Below are positions 56,981 through 64,000 of a stretch of DNA of 64,000 bases, in pieces. The notes below the pieces were generated by a model, which searched no databases, was not told the origin of the DNA, and saw only the letters and a program-made list of their open reading frames with translations. Position numbers and translations under genes: made by a program. The first letter of the stretch is position 1; every line of letters starts with the position of its first letter. The stretch is from Coriolopsis trogii (Eukaryota > Basidiomycota > Agaricomycetes > Polyporales > Polyporaceae): assembly GCA_020543525.1 (NCBI GenBank), contig JAHYIO010000004.1, forward strand, positions 1,116,001 through 1,180,000. The letters are read 5' to 3'.

Positions 56981-58185
56981 GCCCCCAGTTCGACGCTCCT
57001 CTCTTCACCAACAACCACCATGTTCTCCGTCCCACACCAAGGCTCTCCTACAGCCTCAACCACAGCAGCGTAATCGCGTCGCATGCAACACATGCTCGAC
57101 AACGCCCTCAGCGGGTGACCCACATCCAACCGGGGCCCGACGCCATCCAGGTCAGTGTCAAGCGCGGTTTCCTCTCTCCGCATTCCTCATCGCCTTCAAC
57201 AGCGTCGAGGTTCCAGGTACTCCTCGATGTGAAATTGGTACGCGTCCCTGCTTCGTCTCTCCCCTATACAGGAGCTGATCATTGCGCACTGGCATGTAGC
57301 ATCGTGGTGTGCCGTCCCGGTACAATGGCCATAGCACGTTCCGACCTGAGGCCCTCTGCTGGCTTGCACCGTGTCGTTGAGCGTTGTGTTTGTGCCCAGG
57401 CGTCGGCGCCCCGCATCAGTATCGCGCTGTATTAGTCGGGGCGAAACCGGAGCGACCGCTGCTCTTACGAGCGGTGGTCGTCAACGGGCGCCATAACCAA
57501 CAACGGCCGTGCGCGGCTGGGTAGGCGACGTACGCACAAGCCCACTCTCCTGACGTCTCTGCGAGGTTTGCTGTATGCATGTATGCAACCACTCCCGCAT
57601 GTGTCCTTCGGAGGGTGACGCCGTGTCGCGTCGCCAGCGAGGAGTTCGTCCTGAATCGTGCGTGTGCTTCTGTAGTTGACCAGGGTCGGCTCGCGATGCT
57701 GACCACCTTTGTTCAGACCAGGGACCTGACTCCCCCGGGTGGATCTACATGATGCTTGCAGCGAGCCTGCGAGGGTAGTGACTCCGGGCCAAGCTCGTAC
57801 AGCGACGTATGCCGATGCTATCGGCGCCTAGAGCCCTCTCGGCCAGGTGGTCGGCGTCCATTGGCACCTTGGCACACCAATGGCGAGCACCAACGGTTTC
57901 GCAACCGGTTAGGCGACGTACGCACCTATGGACACAGTCTTGGCAGTCATGCTAGGTGTCGCGTCGCCAGCGGGGAGATGTGCTGCAAAGGTATGTCCGC
58001 CTCGACGACCTACCAATGCTGCCAGTGGACGACGCTGACGGTACTCAGAGAGCTCAGGACACTCCTCGTTGAATGGGATGCGGGTCATATCACGCATGGA
58101 ATATGCGACAACGCAGTATGCCTCGTCAATCCTCTAATATGCTGATTCCATATAACATTAGGAGCCTGTGATCTTGACTTGAACA

Positions 58186-58238
58186 GCGACGGTGCCGGGT
58201 TCGGGATATGAGAACTTGGGAAGGCCCCGGCCCGTCGC
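58186..58238 (+). other. Stem-loop H2 in element copy 2
   Basis: GCGACGG, bulged T, GCCGGG pairs with CCCGGC then CCGTCGC: thirteen base pairs with one bulge around a 26-nt loop. The outer seven pairs and the bulged T equal those of copy 1. The inner helix is three pairs longer and uses other bases. Confidence 0.5.
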
Positions 58239-58400
58239 AAAAACACGCATTGGTATGTCTCTTTGCGCCACCTCTGTCGTCGCCCTCAAGGTTGCTTACC
58301 GCGTTGTTCAGCAATGATTTGCGTAAAATAAAAATGGGGGGATGAAGCAGCCTCCGGGAGGTTGAGCATAGGCCAGTCTCCCGGCCAAGAATGGCTCCCG

Positions 58401-58509
58401 AGGTACGGTCGACTTTTCGCCTCTACGGCATAGTCGTTCCTGGCGCAGGCCTCTACGTGGCCCTCGGGACTAGTACCTGCTTACGCGGGGAAGCTAACGT
58501 GCGCCGAAA
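58401..58509 (+). other. Conserved 3' block of element copy 2
   Basis: Counterpart of 34607-34715. AGGTAC (58401-58406) with GTACCT (58473-58478), and GGCGCA (58442-58447) with TGCGCC (58500-58505), keep the same interleaved complementarity. Confidence 0.55.
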
Positions 58510-58679
58510 CGTAGCTACTTCGCACCCGTAGCTACTCCTTGTATTGTCACCCATGTATGATACCCGGATCCCCAATATTAATGCTCGATAAGCGATTGCT
58601 GCCCGCGTACACGACGCATTTATCGTGCTTGTCTGGCGTGCTCACTAGTCCGATGGTGACTGCAGTCCCGCATATCGTA

Positions 58680-59009
58680 CTACTCAGGACTGACAGTAGC
58701 ACAGAACGTATCTACCCAAGGGGAAAACCGAGCCTCGAGACTGTGAAGAGCATCTGCATGCGTCTCCGATGACCCTTCCAGGTGCGAGAGGCAGTCGCAG
58801 ATAAACCTGAAGCTGCTCAGCCGTGACCCGAGCTCTGCGCGTGCCCTCAACGTCCTCTCAGTCTCCTCCGAGTCGCACGCCATCTCAAACTCCACGCTCT
58901 TCGCTGTAGGACAGGTAGACCATTGCAGGACGAGATGGCATAGGTCCGGCCAAGCGAGGGCCACCATGTCGACATGCTCGTTCAAGTCAGAGGGCAGGGT
59001 GCGCCGCAA
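58680..59009 (-). pseudogene. Leucine-rich fragment, possibly an F-box relic
   Basis: A 109-codon frame without ATG. The segment DMVALAWPDLCHLVLQWSTC resembles repeats in fungal F-box/LRR proteins, where an aromatic-Pro-x-Leu unit recurs. No F-box or upstream exon was found. It lies next to element copy 2, in sequence that looks like decayed genes. Low certainty. Confidence 0.3.
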
Positions 59010-59442
59010 GGTCTCTCATGCTTCCAAATCACCTTCCGAGTCATTTGTGGGGGCAGTCCGTTGTTGATCGCGCACCAGTGGGGTTCGTTCCATATTAGTC
59101 ATATGCGGGAGATACCTTGAACGATGGTGAATGAGAACTTACACCTGGACAGAACCCAACGAAGAACCAAACTACTTACAATGCGTGCGCGTGGTTCAGG
59201 AGCAAAAGCATTTACGGACCCCCAGATCTAAGTCACAGCCTCGCAAACCAGCGCTCCACCAGCGTCAAGTTTCCGACGGTGAACGTTTGAACAGTGGAAC
59301 ATCCAGAGCGCACGACCGCGCACCTCAACAATGCAGGGAAGATATCACTCATATTTCGGGTATATAGAACTTAATACATGCAAGTTCAGTATAATACAGG
59401 TCAGGAAGGGGGTCCGACTTCGACATGACTACCATCTTCAGC
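59010..59442. other. Intergenic, 3' flank of the Hsp20 gene
   Basis: About 430 bp without a supportable gene. Nothing recognisable. Confidence 0.35.
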
Positions 59443-60029
59443 CTACTGGATAGCAATCTTATGCGGCGCCGTCTCTGGCGTCGTCCGCGGGAACGTGATG
59501 GTCAACACACCGTCAGTCATCGACGCCTTGACCTCCTCAGGCTGCACAAACACACAATCAGTTCTCTGCACCCTATAGCAAATCCGCGCTATAACCTACC
59601 TTGACACCCTGAGGAAGCGGAAGCGACCTCGAGAACTTGCCGAACCGACGCTCGCGCACGGCGTAGCCCTTCTCGTTGTGCTCGCTCGAGATCGTCGACT
59701 CGCCCGAAACGGTGAGCACGTTATCCTTGACGTCGAGCTGGACGTTCTCTTTCGAGAGCCCGGGGAGCTCGAACGTCGCCGTCACTAGATTCTTCTCGCG
59801 GTCTTCATGAAGGTCCATCCTGACAATGGTGCGTCAGAAACTTCGCCAATGAAGTGGAAGAATACATATGAGCTACGTACCTTGGACGCATGGTGTTCGA
59901 TGAAGGTTGCCTGCTGTCGCGGCGCGCGAGAGAATTCGAGCTCGAGGCGCGCGCATTGAACGCCTCGTCGAAGAGACGGTCAAAGTCGGCGAGGGAGTAG
60001 AAAGGCTCAGTGAAGAAGGTGAGAGACAT
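59443..60029 (-). CDS. Small heat-shock protein Hsp20
   Basis: Three exons in phase: 60029-59881, 59819-59600 and 59541-59443, giving 155 residues. The short N-terminus (MSLTFFTEPFYSLADFDRLF) precedes an alpha-crystallin domain with TATFELPGLSKENVQLDVKD, NVLTVSGE, FGKFSRSLPLPQGVK and the closing GVLTITFPRT of the A-x-x-x-G-V-L signature. Small heat-shock proteins are ATP-independent holdases that form oligomers and keep unfolded proteins soluble in the cytosol. A heat-shock-element-like TTCTAGAA lies about 150 bp upstream of the start codon, in line with stress induction. Confidence 0.93.
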
Positions 60030-60178
60030 TTTGATAGGGTATGTGCGAGAGGAGAGAGATTGGTCGCGGGATTTGTTGTGTTAGGTCGAGTGTAAACTTT
60101 CTTGATTCGTTGAGGACATAGGCAAGCACAAGGTCCCTTATATGCTGCATGTACGGCTATCGTGACATGTCCCAAACT

Positions 60179-60186
60179 TTCTAGAA
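60179..60186 (-). promoter_or_regulatory. Heat-shock-element-like TTCTAGAA
   Basis: A TTCnnGAA palindrome in cctcg-flanked promoter sequence, 150 bp before the Hsp20 start. A further GAA follows 10 bp on. A full three-unit element is not perfect, so Hsf1 binding is inferred. Confidence 0.45.
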
Positions 60187-60566
60187 CGATTACAGAAATA
60201 GTAAGCGAGGGTGGAAAGGTCCAAGTCCTCGAAGTGTCCACTCACCTCCAGATACGGGCGCTAAAATGCAGATTGTTCTCGCCGTCTCGCTTGAAACCTG
60301 GCATATGCTAGCGCCTATGTCAGTAGTATGACCTCATGTGCATGTGCATATGCAACGGACAAGGCGATCACTTGAGACATCTGAATGCCCTATTGTGCTG
60401 TCAGAGTGGCTATCCATACGAGTGGCAAGAGTGCAAGTTGTCCTGGTTATACGACACCTGCAGCAGCAGGAACCCATGATGTTGATTGATTGTGCAGAGC
60501 ATTAGTCTAATATACATATGGTACAAAACATGCCTGTGTATATGTCCATGAGATCCCAAGAAAAGC
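60187..60566. other. Intergenic
   Basis: About 380 bp between the Hsp20 promoter and the 3' end of the TFIIE-beta gene. No gene is seen. Confidence 0.35.
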
Positions 60567-61629
60567 CTACTTCGCCGTAGCTCCAGGAGCGACGTAGTCG
60601 CGCGACAAGTCGATCGTCCCCTTCAAGTGTGTATTCGTGATGCGGACCTGCCGATGACGAGGGGCCGATTTCTTGCCCTTCTTCTTCGATGCTGCCGAAC
60701 CCTTGAGTATTGGAGCGGCAGATGCAGTAGCCTGCAGGCCTTCCGATGCAAGGGCCTTGAGTAGGTCGACGTCGTTCGGCACTTCGAGCCCATGCCAGAG
60801 GTCATGGAATTCTTCGGGACATCCCTGAGTTTTCGCTGCGACGAGTAACAATGGTACACACCTTTCTCAACAGGCATCCCGCCCTGCTCCTCCGTTGGCT
60901 TGACCTCATTCCAAAACACCATACGCATCTGCCCATCCTTCAAAGTGCGTGTCACGTACACCTCTCCCTCCTTTTCCAGCTCCTCGATAGCCTGTGGCGC
61001 CTCTTTCCAACTCTCCTTGAGGGTGCGTACAGACAGACCGCCGCCTTTGCGTGTCTGACGCTGGATTTCTGTCAAAAGTGCTGCTTTGTTGCGCACGTTG
61101 TAGTCGTGCTGCGGGAACAACACTTAGACTGCGTGGCGTAGGCGATAAGCACATAAGTGATGCGACGCACCCGGTAAGAGTAAAGGTCTGTCTTGGGGTC
61201 ATGGACGACACGATCGTGAGCCTTAAATTTCTCAAACAAGACCTTGTCCGTGTCGACGGGAGTGCTGGTTATGATTGCCAGGTCTTGCAGGCGCATGGGG
61301 TTGCCATTTGCCTTGAGCTGGTTGACGAGGTAGACGAGCTGGGTGTTTACATTCGTGCCCGTGCCTGTGTCTGCTGGCTGAGAGTAGACGACGTCTGCAT
61401 CAACAGGTCAGCCATGGCTGAGACCAAAGGCAGACAGGTCGAGCAGAAAAGACGTGCTTGACTTTGGCCGCTTCTTCTTCTTGGACGGGTCCGGGTCAGA
61501 GGAAGCGGCGGGGGCGGGGGCAGCCTGCTGTGGTGGCTGGAGTGGAGGTGGTTGTGAGTGCCATGAGGTGTAGTCCTGCCTGTACAGGGCGGACTTGAAG
61601 GCAGCAGCGTCGCGAGCGAGGCCGGCCAT
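60567..61629 (-). CDS. TFA2: Transcription factor IIE beta subunit
   Basis: Four exons in phase: 61629-61458, 61394-61171, 61108-60862 and 60811-60567, giving 295 residues. The basic/Pro-rich N-terminus is followed by a first winged helix (QLVYLVNQLKANGNPMRLQD) and a second one (HDYNVRNKAALLTEIQRQTR, EAPQAIEELEKEGEVYVTR). The C-terminus is basic (KKKGKKSAPRHRQVRITNTH) and contains the HLKGTIDLSRDY block typical of this subunit. TFIIE-beta joins TFIIE-alpha in the RNA polymerase II preinitiation complex and helps load TFIIH and open the promoter. Intron 1 keeps phase only with a GC donor (CAA|GCACGT at 61457). All GT options give the wrong phase, so an alternative is a one-base indel. Confidence 0.9.
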
Positions 61630-61840
61630 GTCGTGGTGGAAGAGGAGAGAGAGACGAGGGCTCTGCAACGGACGGGCGGGGCGGAGAAATGGGCGTCTGT
61701 GCTGACTGGGCGCGGGCGTCTTGGGTATGGTCGCACGGCGCGAGTGGCACTCGGTGCAGTCAGCTTGCTCCTCGACCGCTGTGCGAGTGCGAGTGCGAGT
61801 GCCTGCGCCGCCCTCGCCGTCGTCCTCTGCCTCGCCAAGC
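61630..61840. promoter_or_regulatory. Shared 211-bp divergent promoter region
   Basis: 211 bp between the TFIIE-beta and PAN3 start codons. It contains a short GTGCGA repeat near 61780-61800. A bidirectional promoter is inferred from spacing. Confidence 0.45.
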
Positions 61841-64000
61841 ATGGCTCACGGCGACATGTCCTTCTTCGCCCGTCCTGCGTCTGCGGCAGTCAAGATATCC
61901 GCTCCTTCATCAGACGAGCCCCCGAGTCCCAAGCCGTCCAAGAAGGGTACCCCCAATCTCCCTCACTCCCCCCCTCCCACTTCTCACACATCGTCCGCCA
62001 GATACCACCCAACGCCAGTGTAGAAATATTCTCATTTATGGGTACGTTGGCCTGTGCACCCTCCGTGGCCGTGTCCTCACATCGCGTAGATCGTGTAAGT
62101 TTCAGGACAAGGGCTGTATCTACTACCATCCTCCGGTGCGCTTCCACCCCGCTATGCTACATGACTTTTGTTCATTGCCCCTTAGCGCGACGAGCCTCTC
62201 TTCGCGTATGTTTCATCCGTCCATTCCTCCCTTTCTTCTCTCATCCCTTTCCAGTCCTCCCGATTCCCCCAACCCTAGCGCCGCTCTTCCTGCACAAGCA
62301 GTGAACGCGCCTGTATTCGTCCCCAAGGTTAATCCTGCAAGCCCTTCTCTTACTTCTGCTGTGCCGGCTGCACTACAGCAGCAAACATCTGTATCATCGT
62401 ACGTCTCGAGTGTTCACAACCGGTCTCGTCGCTCCTCTCATCCCCCATCGCGGAGTCCGGTCTCCATGTCAAGAACATGCCAGGCGTGCTAAATACCTCC
62501 TCAGAGACTCTTCTTCCGAACCCCCTTCTTCTGCTTCTCTTCCTTCCGATCATCCCTATGAGCAGGAATATCAACCAGACATCCAAGCCGATGATGAACA
62601 GTACGATCCTTACAACCCTTACTCTTATCCACCTCACGACGGACACCCGTCCGAGGATGATGGGCAGGCGGTAAAGAATCTTCGTGGTCTTGTAGTCGGC
62701 CTGCGTCTTATTCTCTCCTCCATCAGCCTGGTGTCAATCCCTATGACATTCCCCCCGAGCATATGGACCATATGCTTGGCTACGAGACTGCATCCATGGA
62801 CCCATTCTATGCGCCCTCAATGACTTTCTCTCGCCAGCCGGTAGATCGTCCTCTCGCTTAAATTCTCTCTCCGTTGACCATTAACCACAGCTCAACTACC
62901 ATCTATATACCATGCCTCGGCCGGACTCTCTTGCGCACAGATACTTCATTTCGGATGACATCCGGGAGGAACTCCAGAGGCGTTCGGAAACGGTGCATAC
63001 CACTGCCCCGGCGGCCTTAGGCCTTCCCGAAGAGCTGCAAGGTTATCATTCGCTTGTGCCTCTGGAGGTCATCGGTAGTGAGCGGCGCAAATTTGGTAAC
63101 TGGTATTCAACGGTTTATCGTGCCACCAATGCCAACGACGGTGCTACTTATGTCTTACGCCGAATCGAGAGTGAGTGCGCTGTGTTTGTGCGATGATTCG
63201 TGCCCTCAATTGTTGCACACATCATAGATTTCCGTCTCATGCAGCAGTCTGCCTTCTCTCATATCGAAAAGTGGTCGCGTATGAACCATCCGAGCATAGT
63301 CACGGTCCACGAGGCGTTCACGACACGCGCTTTTGGTGACTCCTGTAGGCGTCTGTCCGCCTCGTGCTCGTCCTACAAGTGCTTACAGGCGGATCAACGC
63401 AGCGCTCGTCGTCGTCTACGATGATCACCCGAACGCGCAGACACTGTACGAAGCTCACATTAAGCCTAAGGCGCCTCAGTTCCAGAACGGACGTCTTCAG
63501 GCGCAATCCAACCGCGTTCCCGAGCGTACGGTCTGGTCGTATGTCATTCAGATCGCGAATGGTCTCCGAGCTGCCCACGAAGCCGGTCTCGCTGTTCGCC
63601 TCATCGATCCTACGAAGGTCATTCTGACAGGGAAGAATAGGTGACTACGCTGTTCTCTGAATGCCCTGCCGTACCACTGACCTCGTTCTTAGGGTCCGCA
63701 TTAGCTCCTGCGGTGTCGTCGACGTTCTCATGCACGACGCCGGACACACGGATATCGCCTTCCAGCAACAGGAAGACCTGATGATGTTTGGAGCACTCAT
63801 CCTCATGCTGTGTTGTAGCAATGTCAATGCGATGAGCAACTTGCAGAAAGCGCTGGATCACCTCACCCGCAATTTCTCTGCCGATCTCAAAAGTGTCGTC
63901 CTCTTTCTCATCTCCAAGGCCAGCCCGCACAAGGTACCGTGCATGTTAACCTCTGTGCAAGGTCGGTATCGCTGACCACGTGACAACAGAACATCGGGCA
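61841..64000 (+). CDS. PAN3: Poly(A) nuclease subunit Pan3 (partial, runs off window)
   Basis: Exons at 61841-61946, 62002-62041, 62090-62135, 62186-62205, 62255-62398, 62484-62670, 62727-62840, 62891-63170, 63228-63344, 63403-63640, 63693-63933 and 63990 to beyond the edge. The N-terminal CCCH zinc finger reads CRNILIYGSCKFQDKGCIYY with its final His following. A disordered linker contains VNAPVFVPK (the PABP-binding-region type) and RQPLNYHLYTMPRPD. The pseudokinase domain begins YHSLVPLE and includes GNWYSTVYRATN, YVLRRIENFRL, MNHPSIVTVHEAF and GLAVRLIDPTKVILTGKNR. Its lysine/aspartate pattern is degenerate, as in all Pan3. Pan3 recruits Pan2 to poly(A)-binding protein to trim mRNA tails. 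The C-terminal knob domain lies outside the window. Confidence 0.93.

Larger units (their letters stand above)
56674..58540 (+). repeat. Dispersed element, copy 2 (possible spliced structured RNA gene)
   Basis: About 1.87 kb colinear with 33071-34760. It keeps the TATA box (56973-56980), the ATG context at 57020, a donor at 57151 with an acceptor at 57299, and the block with CCATAGCACGTTCCG. It also keeps hairpin H1, the nearly identical CCATAACCAACAACGGCCGT stretch, the donor gtatgtccgc at 57991 and the 3' block. It differs by an apparent internal duplication: GGCGACGTACGCAC occurs near 57523 and 57913, and GTGTCGCGTCGCCAGCG near 57622 and 57956. It carries only one full H2 hairpin instead of two. 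Open frames in it are not shared with copy 1. Confidence 0.7.

Overview
The window looks like nuclear DNA of a filamentous basidiomycete (Agaricomycetes; genus not resolvable from sequence alone). The evidence is dense short introns (mostly 45-65 nt, GT-AG with CTRAY-type branch points), closely packed genes on both strands, and protein families typical of that group. Gene models were built by hand from splice sites, phase continuity and family resemblance; no database was searched.

Layout. 1-2552: no gene I can support. 2553-6859: a Cbp6/UQCC2-like mitochondrial assembly factor and NOC2 (ribosome biogenesis). 7151-8731 and 19462-21398: two damaged paralogues of one F-box-like family flank a small hypothetical gene, FIG4 (PI(3,5)P2 phosphatase), a C2H2 transcription factor and an ACOT9-type thioesterase. 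21989-26506: a UBE2G1-type E2 enzyme, then a divergent pair carrying the two halves of Tm-1-like proteins (UPF0261 half with two frameshifts; intact TIM-barrel half). 26657-32256: peroxisomal Lon (C-terminal SRL) divergent from DML1/misato. 35072-46601: a DUF89/ARMT1-like gene with five tiny exons, an LSB5-like VHS/GAT protein, a GH3 N-acetylhexosaminidase-like gene and an HRP1-like two-RRM protein. 46823-55447: the large HEAT-repeat gene LAA1/HEATR5 and a hypothetical gene. 59443-64000: an Hsp20 chaperone, TFIIE-beta, and PAN3, which runs off the window.

The two gene-poor stretches (about 32.3-35.0 kb and 55.5-59.4 kb) carry two diverged copies of one 1.7-1.9 kb element. The copies share a TATA box, a start-codon context 45-47 bp downstream, apparent splice sites, stem-loops whose pairing is kept although the sequence changes, and a 109-bp 3' block. 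I see no conserved protein. This is the best candidate for something undescribed: a spliced, structured noncoding RNA family or a non-autonomous mobile element.

Most intact genes are housekeeping (ribosome assembly, phosphoinositide turnover, protein quality control, trafficking, mRNA processing, transcription initiation). Several are head to head over 180-210 bp and probably share promoters: FIG4/C2H2, LON2/DML1 and TFIIE-beta/PAN3.
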